Shown piece by piece: positions 38,116 to 50,392 of a stretch of DNA of 64,000 nucleotides (positions within the stretch are counted from its first letter, which is position 1; each line of letters opens with the position of its first letter). Under the pieces are notes generated by a model that had not been told where the DNA came from, ran no database searches, and worked only from the letters and a program-made list of their open reading frames with translations. This DNA comes from Takakia lepidozioides (taxonomy: Eukaryota > Streptophyta > Takakiopsida > Takakiales > Takakiaceae): contig CM060731.1 of the NCBI GenBank assembly GCA_030704615.1, positions 16,554,001 to 16,618,000 of the forward strand, in the 5' to 3' direction. A program made the position numbers and the translations under genes.

Positions 38116-40422
38116 AGGGGAAGTTTCACTGCAATCACCAGAAATCTCAGATCCTGATCTGGAGATTGGGTGGAATCAGGCCATGAAGGGTGAAGGCATG
38201 GTGCTGATTGCCTCCCTCTTGTGTGCGTGCTTGCGGAATACTAAACTGCCCCAGGCAAAGTAAGGGGTCATCCAGTTGCTCTCTGACTGCTCTCTCTACT
38301 TAGATGACAATGCGCGCCTTCAGCTTGTGATTCCCTTTGTTCATACACTCCCGACTTCAAGAAGGCTCTTAATCAATTTTGTATTCAATCCAATGAAAGT
38401 TACTGTTACCAATAAGGGGTCAACAGGCAATAAGAAGTGTCTCTGAATCCCAGAGCCCTGCTTTCTAACATACATGTATGATTGCTTGCAGAAACTCACA
38501 CAAGCACCTTATCTTGCTAGTGTTTGAAAACTAGCAATAAATTGGGTGAGATGAGGTCAAGTTTTGAAGAAGAAATGCTATCTACTAGACCCAACATGGA
38601 AGGAACCAATAAATTGTTTCTCAAATGCATGGGATGGTTTCAAACAAATACTTGTGCGTTCAACAGCACGACGTAGCACTCCTGCAATGGTCCTTCCCTC
38701 AATGATTTCCGTGTGTAACTTGGACAATCTTTCTCTCACTTTCACCTATAAGCATCCACCATTCAACCTTCTTAGACCCTTCCTCCTTCCGTAGTTGTTC
38801 TCTCTCTTTTACTGTAAGCCCACATTCACCATTCTGGTTTCTAGCATGATGTCCACACAAGACTGTCCACAATACACTTCACTGCCTATAAAAAGATCTA
38901 TAAAAAGACATTAAGAGGATACCTTATAGATTGCTTTCAATGCAGCAACCTAAACCTCTCTTACTTTCCCTAGCAAGAGTTCGAGTTCCTCCCTCTCACT
39001 ATCACGCTGAGCCCCCAAAATCGAGGGTAACCTCTCATGACAAAGGGAATTCCTTTTCCTGTATGTTCCTCTGTATGTTCCTCTACTTGCAAGTCAGGAT
39101 AGTGTTCTAGGTTGTGATGCCTGGCAGAAGGAAAATGTTTGCTCGACCCACCACTTAAGGAAAGGGACTAGGTATTCATGAAGCATCATTGCATGTTGCA
39201 AACCTATGTAAGTAATGCATTTCAGAAAGTTGCTTGTCTGGTCTTTTATTGTGCATATAGGTGAGTGAGGCTTGCTGTCAAACACACTTGATATGGACTG
39301 GTTGGAACAAGCCAGTAATGAATTTGCCTCAAAAATGAGTTGTGCAAACCTGCAGACAGTCACCGAAACACATCTTCCCACCAAAACAAGTCTCCTCCAA
39401 ATAAACTTCAGCTGTTAAAAGAACCAACTGATTGTTTGACTGTCAAAAGAAACCAACCGGCAGCATAATATGCATAACTCGGCAGAGATTTTAGGCACCC
39501 TTCTTGGGAGCAAACGAGCAAACCCACTAGTAAAGCAGTTGTTGCATAGAAGTCGTGTGAACGCTGTTGTCATTTTGGAAGCTACTACCTTAAATCATTA
39601 TGCGCCTAATTACGCACGAATTAATAGGAAAAAGAAAATCTGTTAAACTAAAATTCACTATTTCACTCTTTGGTCAGCTTCATGTCACAGTAGCCCTCAT
39701 CAGTTCTAGTTTCTGCCAATGTTTGTAACCCTATACTGTAAAGATATCAAAGGGCTACATTTCTATCAAAGGCAGGGTGTCAAGTTCTCCATTTTACTTC
39801 ATGATGCCAAGTGCCATCCCCTACATACATTGGTTCACAAAGACGGCACTCGCACGCACGCTCATGAAAGCCTGCAGCCGCTCAGTATGGCCATTGCCAT
39901 GGCATTGTTCAGACATTAACATTCAGGGGACTGGTCACACAATATATAACCCTGACAAGGTCTCTGTGGGAAACAAAGATGACAGCATGGCACGGCACTC
40001 TCTAAACACCTATCACTTTCCGTGGAAGTGCTGGTCCGTTCAAACTGCAATCAGCAGTGGAGCAAGACCCCATAACTACAGGACCGTCACACCACTGGAC
40101 AGATGTACCAAGTCCCTGCCTTAAGACCTGAAGGGCCAAATTAGTCATGACATAGAACAAAAATGGCGAGGTACTTGAGCTGCGGTGCAGTGTACAAACT
40201 AGAGCTCATGCAGGTCCTTTATTACCCGCTAACAGGAAATACCTTCCATATAGTGGGCGGAAAGAACATCTTCGTCACTTTGGCTTTCACTATTTATGTT
40301 GTTCAATAAGCCCCTCCGGAATGCACTCTTCTTCCTCTGGCCCTTCGGGTAAATAGTTTTCTATCAGACATAAGAGATCTAGCAAGGGATTTTATCTCAG
40401 TTGATCACTTACATGGTGCACA
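38116..40422. other. Gene-free region
   Basis: Only short unconnected ORFs; nothing recognised on either strand. Lies downstream of the ARL1 gene's stop codon and should contain its 3' UTR near the right end. Confidence 0.55.
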
Positions 40423-43400
40423 TTATCTGCCTCCTGACTTCAAAGTATTACTCAACCTGCAGCCAAAACACCCAGTAAGCCGGCATGCAGCAGCTGTTAC
40501 CAAGCCACGACTTTCTTCCATTCTCATTGAGACCGACCTGAACCCTATATGTCAACAATTCCAAATTCCAAGCCTTCATCAAATATAACCAGGGCCATCA
40601 CACATCAAGTTCCAAGTGTAGGCCTAAAACATTGTTGCCACTGAGTATATAGCTTGACCACTGGAAAGGTAACACCAAGGAAACATACCAATCCAATCCC
40701 TCAAATAGACCATCCCCCTTGATGGCAGACGTCTTGAAGATAGCCCATTGCCGGTTCTTGATCTTGTGCAGGTTCAGAGCTTCTGTAACGGCCGCATCAT
40801 TCAACGCTCCTGGCAAGTCCTGCACCATCCCACCATAAACCTCCTTACCATCAAACTGAGATACCAGTGCAGACAAACTCATGCTTGTCTCTTTTGCAGA
40901 GAACACCAGCAAATGCCGCAGCACACCTTGTTTGTTCACAGCACACGGTGGTAAGCGATGGTTGCACGGCTCCTGTGTAGCTCAGAAACTAGAGCACTGT
41001 TCAAGCACCTGGAGAAGATGCAGCAACAGTCCTAATTCAAAACCCACCTGGATCCCCATAAGAGACATTAGAGAAGTTGAGGACCTGCTTATTTGCATAG
41101 ATAAGAACCACCGCATCCTTCAGCTCCTCCTCCTGTCCACCTCAATCAGGCCAAAGTCAATTTACCCTTAAGATTTCCATATCACAAAAAAATTCTGAGG
41201 AAAAAGTTCTCTATTTGAGACATTCTGTTGCCTCTCTGACACCACACCTCTTGCTGTCATTTGTGGACATTGCACAGCACTAGTTGGTGACGAAGTACTC
41301 CAACATACATCCCTCACCAAGTTGCGGGCTATTGTAAGCTTGCTATGATGTCAACAAACAACACATAGACTACAGGCAATTGTAGATTATTCTCACTGGA
41401 ATAGACAAGTAATGATAGAATTGGTCTAGATGTAACGGATGCAGGGGGCTGCATGCAGAAACATACAACCAACTTGATGCAATTGCCCTTCAAATTGTAT
41501 GACATGTCAAAGTGAGACTAAGGTTAGATTGCAACATTTGGCACCCTGCCGCAACCCATGACACCACAGACTATATGGCTTTCGAAATGGAGACATCTGC
41601 CTGCTGCCCCAGCCAATTGGAAGTTCATTTGGAAAGACGTATGGAGGAAGGATAGGGCGGCTAAGATTAGTGGGTTCCTTTGGAAGCTGGTCAACCGTGT
41701 CTTACCTGTGTCCTCCTTTAAAACCTTTTAAATAGACCAATGTAAGAGTTTTTATGGCCAGGAATGACCACCAGAAAGGAGAAACACACCGGCCCCACAC
41801 CAGTCCAACACTGTTAACTTGTGAACCAAGCATGCGTAACAGTGCTCAATCCACAATATCTCAAACAATCTCAATTTGATCACATGTGAACACTGCTCAG
41901 TGAAATATCCAGACAGTACCTCCAGAATTGCATGAAACTCATCCTTTGCAGTTGACATGCGTTCTGTATCACTGGAATCCACCACATAAATGACCGCCTG
42001 GGTGTTGGGAAAATAACATCGCCAATATGGTCTGCATGCATGTGCAAATCCATGGTTTAGGTATGTACCTTGCAATTGCAGACAAAGCAAGCAAGACAGG
42101 CACTGCAACCCTGTCCTGGTAGTGAATAGATCATAGACTGCCATATTGACATACCTGATGCTTGTCTGTCCCCCTGCAATCACACACAACCTTTGATATG
42201 AGTCAACCTGGTAGCACTGAGAGAGGTGGTATACGTCCATATATCCCATAGAGACAGAGACAGAGAAGACGCAGCCCGGGCCGGTGTAACTAAGAGCCAC
42301 TTCATCTTTCAACTACAGCCCCTTTTGGGGGTGGATTCCATAGATCCCATATACTTCCATCACTTATATATGTAGCAGCTCTGAGGTAACCTATCGACAC
42401 CTATAGTCCAAAGTATGCATACCAGAAGCAGTAACAAAGTCTTTTCAGAACGCTATGGTGAGAGGGAAACAACAATTTATAAAGGAGAGCCCAAGAGCAA
42501 CTGCTCGACGAGAATCCTGCAACGCACACTAATTAACCTACCTAAATCCCAGACTTGGAACTTGATATTGTTGTATTGCACGGTCTCCACATTGAATCCA
42601 ATAGCTGTCAACCCACACACAACATGAGATATAGATACTCGAGCCCTACAGACTTCCAATAAACTATCAGAAAGTGAACTAGTAAGATGTAGACAGTACC
42701 AATTCAAGCTGACCTTCTTCTTGCCTAAGAAATACCGACACCCAGACAACAAAGCAATAGATGTACATAACCTACACATCGGCCACTTTAAATACTGTGT
42801 GATAGACAAGAACAAGTGATGGACAAATTTTACCCCAGATGCATGAAGGGGAATGCTAGGAACTAGATGTTTATCACTTTTCTCTGGACAACACGGTTTT
42901 GTTTTTAACTGTCTAAAAACTCTCATAGCTCACAGAGAGGGGACCAGGAAGTAAGACCAGCCAAACCTTCACGATTGCAAAGGTCACTGTCTGTTCAATA
43001 ATGTGGGTATGGTGTGGTCAAGGCTCAACATTCCATTTGAGCATGTGGCAGTGCAATGATGAATGCAGCCTGTTGTTCTCAGCAATTGCTTACCTTGTAT
43101 GCCACACTGACTGGGCCTTCACAAACATTGAAGATGATTGACAGATTTATGACTTCCATCTCCTGGTTGTCTCTCTGCTGTGAGAGATTGCAACTCGTAC
43201 AGGCGGGTACATGTGATGTGGGTCAAAAGTAGCAATGAAGGCTGAGGCAAGAAACCCTGTGATCGCCAAGCTCATGGCCTGGCTATTAGACTAGCACACG
43301 GGCATTATGACCCCTTCGTTGCAAGAGACGATAGCTTCTCGTAAACCGATCTGCTGTTCCAAAAAGGCATTTACCCTTTGCATCGAGACTTATAGTCCAC

Positions 43401-44211
43401 CACTGGCTTCTCTTTCAGGGTGGCACCAGCACCTTATCGTTGATATGGGCTAAGGAGGTTTCGATACTCCGTACACCTCACACTATTTTGTTCACGTCTA
43501 ATTCGAACAGCATTCCATGCTGGTTATAACTGTAAAAATTTAATCCGACAAACCTAGACTTACACTTAAATGAAGAGCCAAAGTTTACAGTCAGACGGGC
43601 TCGAGCACTCACTTGGAATAGTTGACACCACCTCCCCCACTTGTAATCGATCTGACCAGCTGGATTAAGGAAGCTCACATAACCATACAGTTAGCAACGC
43701 ATGCCACAATGGGAATCCCAGAAGCACTAATGCATGCACAGCTTCAGCTAATCTGGACCGCCAAGGTCGGGCTTAGGGATCCTTCAACCGTCAGCTTCAT
43801 CATCCCTCAAAGTCACTGCCTTCAGCCATGCTTGAAGGATTAAGAGTCTTTTCGGAGATACGATCACATAAAAGGCCAAAAAGGTTTATGCAAGAGCAAC
43901 GACCGTCCGGACTGGAGTACATGCATTGAATGCTTTAGATCTCAGCATAACCAATGGCAAATCACCACTTCTCACCCTTACCTCCACTACAATTCAAGTC
44001 CCCCACAAAGAGAGACCTCTCCTCCTGTCAACCCTGATTACCTAGCACTGAACCCAATCTTCCTCCCCAGCTTGCCGTTACAGGCAGCCAAACACTACAA
44101 TTGGATACAAAGAATGGTGGTTTTTCCGGCATTGTCGAGACCCAATACAAGAATGCGGGCCTCCTTATCCCCAAACAGTGATGCAAAGAGTTTGGACATA
44201 AAGATCCCCAT
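40423..44211 (-). CDS. ARL1: ADP-ribosylation factor-like protein 1 (ARL1), eight exons, complete
   Basis: Exons 44211-44109, 43651-43613, 42604-42542, 42173-42155, 42031-41920, 41132-41085, 40819-40689 and 40456-40423 join with correct phases and AG/GT borders to 182 residues, the length of plant ARL1. Motifs: MGIF start with Gly2 for N-myristoylation, P-loop GLDNAGKT (24-31), switch I STIPTIGFN, WDLGGQ switch [17 protein letters not shown] for guanine binding, TSAIKG, and the end [12 protein letters not shown]. Known role: a small GTPase at the trans-Golgi that recruits GRIP-domain golgins and controls vesicle tethering. One exon (42173-42155) is only 19 nt. An intron holds a LINE zinc-binding fragment (41575-41740) and a dispersed repeat (42278-42341). 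All catalytic residues appear intact. Confidence 0.95.
41575..41740 (+). mobile_element. LINE zf-RVT fragment in an ARL1 intron
   Basis: The plus strand reads [10 protein letters not shown] and then [19 protein letters not shown], typical of the RT-associated zinc-binding domain of plant LINEs. It is antisense to ARL1, between exons 42031-41920 and 41132-41085. Confidence 0.6.
42278..42341 (+). repeat. Dispersed repeat, copy 2
   Basis: Core GTAACTAAGAGCCACTTCA, then a pyrimidine/A-rich part and CCCCTTTTG with GTGG. The same order is seen at 45089-45150 (plus) and inverted at 32941-33005. Lies in an ARL1 intron. Confidence 0.7.
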
Positions 44212-45008
44212 CCTGCTCAAACCGACCGCATACAAGCTCTTCACACCTCCTCTATTGGCATCCAATACATGCACAAGCTGGGAAAGCGTTCCAGAAACCC
44301 AGATCACCTCCTCCTTCTCCTTCACTCTTGTGTTTCCTGCAAAGAACACGACATGGGCAGTCCCTGGCACACACTTGGATCGCCCTCACACACTCCCACG
44401 TTCTTCCTTGCCTACATGAAACACAGATGCGTAGTGTATGCAGCCCCTTCTACTGCACAGATCGCGTTTTCTCGTCCATTATGCACATCCTCATCCATCC
44501 ATTCTTGCATTTTTCTTTTAAATAAAGTAAATGGGGGATTGTGACCTTGAATGTATAAAGAAATCATGCTGTGTAACGCCTTCCATGATCCCTTGCTATG
44601 ATTTTAAGGGCTACTTTCTTCAAAATATATCAAAATCAAGATAAAATCATGGAAAACACACGTTAATTTAGCTTTTCTAATAGGTGTGAGACGACCATAA
44701 GCAACTTTGTTGAAAATATCCTACTTAATAGAATTTGTTTTTTCATAGTGAAAAGTATTTGAGAAAAAAAGATTAACAATACGGTGAAAAATATTAAGTA
44801 TTATTCCCATAAATAGGTTGGATGACTAGAAAAAGTAGATCAGATCCAATAATATATTCTTCAATCGAAGACGTTATCACATTGCCCGACTTCAAATTGT
44901 CTAAAATTGGAGTGAAGATCTCGACCTTAGATCTAAAATGTTTAATTAAATTTATATATTATTTAGTTTTATTTATTTTTATTAATAATAATTTTATATT
45001 AAAATTTA

Positions 45009-45046
<38 letters not shown>

Positions 45047-46075
45047 CGACTCCAGCCTGTAGCTAGAGAGACGACTCCAGCTAAGCTAGCCGGCGTAACT
45101 AAGAGCCACTTCACCTTGCAGCTACTACCCCTTTTGAGAGTGGGCTCCCAGGTTATAGCGATATTAAAGTTAACTCCAACTCCTTAAGAAGCCCTCATGG
45201 GTGGAGACAAGTAAGCACTGTTGGACATCCACATGATTCACTTGAGATAAAGGCCGCATTGGGGATCTTTACGTATGCTAAATTTCGTGATTTATAAAGT
45301 GAGCGTAACTAAAAATCAATGATGAAAGATGATTAAAATGTTCGTAAACAATGGAGGAGACAAGGAATTTAGGATTAGAGTAGAAAAGTCGCACATCCAA
45401 GGCTAAATTGTTTGATTTAGAATATCTGCTTAGGCTTACTAAAACCTTGACATTTTCTCTCCTTTAGAAGACCAATTAATATATAATTTAACATGCAAGA
45501 ACTTGTCTTTTGCTTTTTATATTATCGGATGACGCTAAGGCCTCCGATTCCATGGATGAAAGAGTTTTAAGGTTGGCCTTGTTTGTTTCGAGTTTTTTAA
45601 GGAAAATATTGCTATGCATTTGAGAAGAGCACACTCTTCCTACTAGACGATTATATGGTCGTTGTCAATATTTTGAATAATAATAACAATAACAAATTAT
45701 GTCATATCAGAACAAGGAATCATCATTCATTTATTTACTATTGTTATTATAACAAGGGATTGGAAGAAGCCTTGCAAATGCATTAAAAGGGCAAGGAAGA
45801 AATAGCCATATGAGGTCGTGAAGGCGTACAGAGGGGATAACAACCAAGAGACCAAAGAAACAAGAAAGAGATCTAGACAACAAAACAACATTTAAACCCG
45901 CTACAACTGATTTTCTTAAAAACAAAATGATCCTAGAGTACAATATAATCTAAGTCAGTGATTATTCATGCTTGACTTCGAATTGGCATTTGACAATATT
46001 GGTTGTAAGTTCCTTTAATTTTCCTTCAAATTTGAAAGCCCTACCCATAGTTGGCTCCAACTCTAATTTTCTAGA
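44212..46075. other. ARL1 upstream region and AT-rich intergenic DNA
   Basis: The ARL1 promoter and 5' UTR should lie just above 44211. From 44530 the DNA turns AT-rich, with a TAA trinucleotide microsatellite at about 45009-45044 and a dispersed repeat copy at 45089-45150. No gene found. Confidence 0.5.
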
Positions 46076-46279
46076 TTAATGGGTCAAAATTTTGCTCTTA
46101 TTTGCTTCTAGTACTAGGGGCTTGACCAATGACCAATAATTATCCCCAACTTTTCCCTTACATAGGTACATCCGACATCGCTGCCATCTCTCTCCCTTTA
46201 AGAAAATAAAAATAAAACTGTTGTAGATTGTCTTGACCATATGTTGGATAGGCACCGAAATATTCCAAGAGCTCTTGAT

Positions 46280-46770
46280 CCAACAATGTGGAGATCTGTC
46301 TCTGGATGCATAGGGGATTGCACTTGGACTTAGATGACATTGGACACTGGAGGTCGCACTTGGGCCTATACATGGGAGAAGCACTTGGATACATAGGAGA
46401 TTGCACTTGGGCTTAGATTTCAATTCTTCGCACATGCACATGCTACCCTAGAACTCCCAAACAGGAGGGTCTCTCGATACATAGGGGATTGCACTTGGAC
46501 TCGGATGACATTGAACACTTGGGCCAACGGCACAGGCTACCCTAGTAGAGATAAAGGGAGAAGAGAGTTCCAACAAAGCCCACTTTGCTATTTTTGCAAT
46601 CTCCCCTGTCGAGGCTTAATATATTGATATATCCACTTTGCTATTTTTCACGAATTTCCAGCGACCAAAAGTACTTCAAATTCCCGTGACGGGCCAATCA
46701 CTACTCCAGGAAAGCCCACTTTGCTATTTTTCGCAAATTTCCAGCGACCAAAAGTACTTGAAATTGCATA
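46280..46770. repeat. Two adjacent short tandem repeat families
   Basis: ATACATAGGGGATTGCACTT-like units with GGACTTAGATGACATTG occur near 46305, 46388 and 46473. A second family, CCACTTTGCTATTTTTC followed by AATTTCCAGCGACCAAAAGT, occurs near 46633 and 46708 (spacing about 75-78 bp), with a partial copy near 46580. Confidence 0.7.
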
Positions 46771-46932
46771 CCTCCCACACTGAAAGAGGATCAAGAGAGG
46801 GAGTCCACAATGCCTCTTCTGGCTGCACTTCTGGGCATGTAAAGATGCTTTGCGGCAGGCAGACTAACAGAGGCTCTACAAACTTTAAACCAATGAGGCA
46901 TTTCAGCAGATTCAGGTACGTGTGTCTGTCTC

Positions 46933-47040
46933 TTGCTTAAGTGCATCAAGATGGAAGGTCTGGAAGCTGGAAAGCAGGTGCACACTCACATTATCCAAAG
47001 TGGATTCACGCCAAAGTTTTTCTACTCAACATTCTGCCAC
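46933..47040 (+). pseudogene. Short PPR fragment
   Basis: Reads LKCIKMEGLEAGKQVHTHII then QSGFTPKFF, the start of a PLS-type PPR unit like that of the 24-25 kb gene. Sequence similarity stops after about 100 bp. Confidence 0.6.
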
Positions 47041-48281
47041 TACTTGCTCTGTAGTGGGGATGTCCAATCCCTCTCTCTCTCCACAGTAAGAGGCTCTGGT
47101 GTAACAACATATCTTGTCTGAGTTACCACTGGGGCAACCTGGTCAGCTTGTTGTGCTGGCCGTGGTACTGAAGTGACTTCTTCCTCCCTCTCTAATAACC
47201 GTGCTTCCAGTAATAACAACTTATTGTGCTGCTGCACCCCATCCTGTGCAGGAGCTATGGAAACGTCATCGTGAGGATTCCTTGTGACCAATGGATCCGC
47301 CATTATAGTTTTATCCCTCTTCTGTCTCTTGGACTAGTGCTGCCTCTCTAATCCCCCTTCACCTTGTGAAGAACCTCATATCACAGCTCACCACAGTCCG
47401 ACACAACCTGTCACAGCCCAACACAGGCGACACGGCCCACACAGGCTGCACAGTCCATAGGGGCAGTGACAGGTGGATACGAGTTAACGTCAGTAAAGTG
47501 GCCGGTAAGTGTAAAGACTGTCTGGAAGTCAAACTCGGAGAATGTGCCACGCGGACAGAGGGAGACGGGAGAGTGTTTGAATTCAAACACGTGGCCTAAG
47601 GGGCGAAACACTCCGCATCGCAGGTACTGCAATAACAAGCGTCATCACACAAGAAAACAAACAGGGCCGTCAAAGTACCTACCCGGTAGATCAGCCATCC
47701 AAAGGACAGGTAACTGAACACTTTACGCGTCCGGCAAAGGGGAACATTTGCCACATATGCAGTCCTAATGGTCATTCCATGATGGAATGAGAACAGATTA
47801 GGATAAAAATGAGAAGTTACCTAATGAAGCAACGGCCAATCAGCAACTTGAATTTTGTGCAAGAAACTACAGTCAAGAAACAAAAAGAAGAAATTAAGAA
47901 GATTATGAGCGGGAGAATAAGTGTTATTCCGGATAACCAGTGTCTCGAGGGGAGGGGCAATCAAAGCTATAGCTTTGTAGTATGGCAGATATCACGGACT
48001 ATACACTAACTTTACTTCTTACGCAGTGGCGTAAGGAAGGACAGGTCGGAAGTATTTTATCTCTCACTCACTATTTGCAAGCCCCGCAGGCTTACAACCA
48101 CTTGTCTGTTCCATTATGTGCTAATCACACTTTTATGCTATACGCATTATAAGCTTTCTTACAGCTATTCCAAACAAGGCCTTCTTGTTTGTCCGGGATG
48201 AAGCGAATTAGAGAAATGGAGGATCTACCAGTGAAGAGCACAACTATCTTACAGAGGCAAACAATCGCCACACCATAGACA

Positions 48282-48665
48282 GTGCAGCTGCTGAAGGAGT
48301 TGCGGTTGGAGGGGTTGTTACGCAAAGAGTGGTCTTTGCATCATCAGGATTTGATGATTCAGTTCATCAAGAACTTCAAGTCAATGATAGGAGTTACCCA
48401 GGTGAAGGGCGTAGATATACAAGTTACTCCGCAGTACTTGCAACAGCTTTTTGAATTATCATCTGGTAATGTGAGAGTGGATGAGCACAGGGCAAGATTA
48501 CAAATAGAGGATCTTTTTGAAGAAGCAAGTTTCTTCAGGAATCATATATTCACTTGCACCAAAGCTGAGTATCCAAAGTTGAGGGAAATTGGTCAGGTAC
48601 TCAACATTCTGTTTGTCATGAAACATAATCAACAGTATCTTACCAGATTGCCACAACTGCAGTGA
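48282..48665 (+). CDS. ORF of unknown family, probably retroelement-associated
   Basis: 127 codons, rich in Leu, Gln, Arg and Lys (LRKEWSLHHQDLMIQFIKNF; QYLQQLFELSSGNVRVDEHR). No signal peptide or membrane segment. I do not recognise it. The glutamine- and leucine-rich helical composition resembles the coiled-coil ORF at 54-56 kb, so it may be the N-terminal part of a related element protein. It points away from the Ty3 integrase next to it. Confidence 0.35.
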   Translation: MQLLKELRLEGLLRKEWSLHHQDLMIQFIKNFKSMIGVTQVKGVDIQVTPQYLQQLFELSSGNVRVDEHRARLQIEDLFEEASFFRNHIFTCTKAEYPKLREIGQVLNILFVMKHNQQYLTRLPQLQ

Positions 48666-48880
48666 CAAGTGTTTCATGCTCCGCTGATGTTACTAGTGTA
48701 ATCTGTACCTGCATCTGTGTTTCAAAGATGCAAGTCATGCTGCAATGGTCTATCATGGATACCACTGTATCCCTTCAACTTATTGGCATTGACTCTACCA
48801 AGCATCTCTTTGTTAATGGTTTGTAACATAGTTGTGTTGTTATCATACATCTTCTATATGATATAAGGTCATTTCCACGG

Positions 48881-49601
48881 TTATTTAAGCTTAGAAGCTT
48901 TAATCTTTCCCTTCTTTTGCAACCATAGTATCAAATCACCTGTCTTGAAAGTCTTCAATTTACCTCCATCAAACTGATCCTTCCACTTCATCTGAATTCG
49001 GGTAATGTTATCTGCTACATCTGCACGTACTTCTTCCACATGATATAGTTCATGTTTCCTTACTTTAATTGAATCCTCCAATTCCATTCTCCTTCCCCAT
49101 TCAGTTCTCATGGTAGGTAATAAGAATTCCACTGGAAGTAAAGCTTCCATGCCATAAACTATGAATGGTGTATACTTGGTGGTGACCTTGTACGAAGTCT
49201 TGTATGACCACAAAGCTGTCAACAGCTTTGTATCCCGGTCTGTCTTGTTCGCATTGACTATCTTAGCCAAGATAGTGCATAGTATTTTGTTGGTGGCCTC
49301 CGCTGTCCATTGCCATGTGGATAGTAGGTTGTACTCTTCCTATGCACAATCATGAACTCCTTAGTCAATAGTTCAATGGTCTCATTAATGAAATGACTTC
49401 CCTGGTCACTGATAAATTCCAGGGACAGCCAAATCTTGTGATAATGTTCTCATATAGGAACCTTGATGTGGACTTAGCTGTGTTGTCTCTCAGAGCCTTA
49501 GCTTCCACCCATTTTGTGGTATAATCAGTGGCTGTGATTATATACTTGTTTTGTGTATTCCTGGCTGGTGGATTGATTGGTCCAACAAAGTCTAACCCCA
49601 T
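48881..49601 (-). mobile_element. Ty3/gypsy integrase fragment, frameshifted
   Basis: The minus strand reads MGLDFVGPI and [13 protein letters not shown] (first Asp region), then in a shifted frame [16 protein letters not shown] (second Asp). Next comes YYPHGNGQ, and after a missing base the Glu region AEATNK, then LTALWSYKTSYKVTTKYTPF and YGMEALLPVEF. This is the DDE core and C-terminal part of a Ty3/gypsy integrase. At least two frameshifts make it inactive. No reverse transcriptase or LTR was found nearby, so it is a fragment. Confidence 0.88.
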
Positions 49602-49879
49602 TTCTGGAATGGTTCAGTAGGCATTGTAGGATGCAAAGCCATCTTCCTAGATCTTTGCAGCTTTTACGTCTCTATGTTATGTTTGCAAATGCAGTTATGG
49701 AAGCCATTTACGACTTCCTGACTCTGAAGACGTAAAAGCCTAGTCAGTTGTGACATGTCAGATATGACTCTCCAGGCTGGCTGTGACGTGGCCCCTGAGC
49801 AGCTGTGGGGGTAGTCATACACGTTGGCTTTATGAATGACTGAATGGACAGTGTAGTCCATGTCAGCGGTTGTGCAAGA

Positions 49880-50095
49880 GTGACACGTGCTCGATACAGG
49901 AAAATGACACGTGACAAAGTGTTCGCTCTCCATGAGAGTGAACTATGACTACGGGCGTGCTAATCTGATTGCAACACGTGGCGTGTTGCAATTTTTACAC
50001 GTGGTCCCTCAACAGATTGACATGTGTCATGATGGGTGATTTTTTTTGGGTATATTGCTATTTTTTTTTACATATTTGTATTTCCACCACGTGGT
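49880..50095. promoter_or_regulatory. Cluster of five CACGTG (G-box) motifs
   Basis: CACGTG occurs at 49884-49889, 49908-49913, 49975-49980, 49998-50003 and 50088-50093, the last inside a 12-bp palindrome CACCACGTGGTG. Two have GACACGTG context and two ACACGTGG. Known: G-boxes bind bZIP and bHLH factors; ACACGTGG fits the ABA-response element core. No gene start is identified beside them, so a role in a retroelement promoter is only inferred. Confidence 0.5.
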
Positions 50096-50392
50096 GTAGC
50101 ACTATTGGAGAGTGAAAATAGATGTAGTCATTATTATGACTATGATAGAAGTCATGTACATGTCTATTACAACAATGAAATATAATATATAATACAAACA
50201 GAACAAGGCAACAAAACATAACTGCAAGAAGCTGAGCAAAACCAAGAGATTGTACACCATCTATATTTATCAATTTATTTATCATTATCATTTTTGTCGC
50301 GATCTAAAAATACATAAAATAGTCACATGTTCTCATGTGAATTATATTGTCTAACTGTAACACTTTGAAAAGTGTTCACCCAAATCTTCTAA

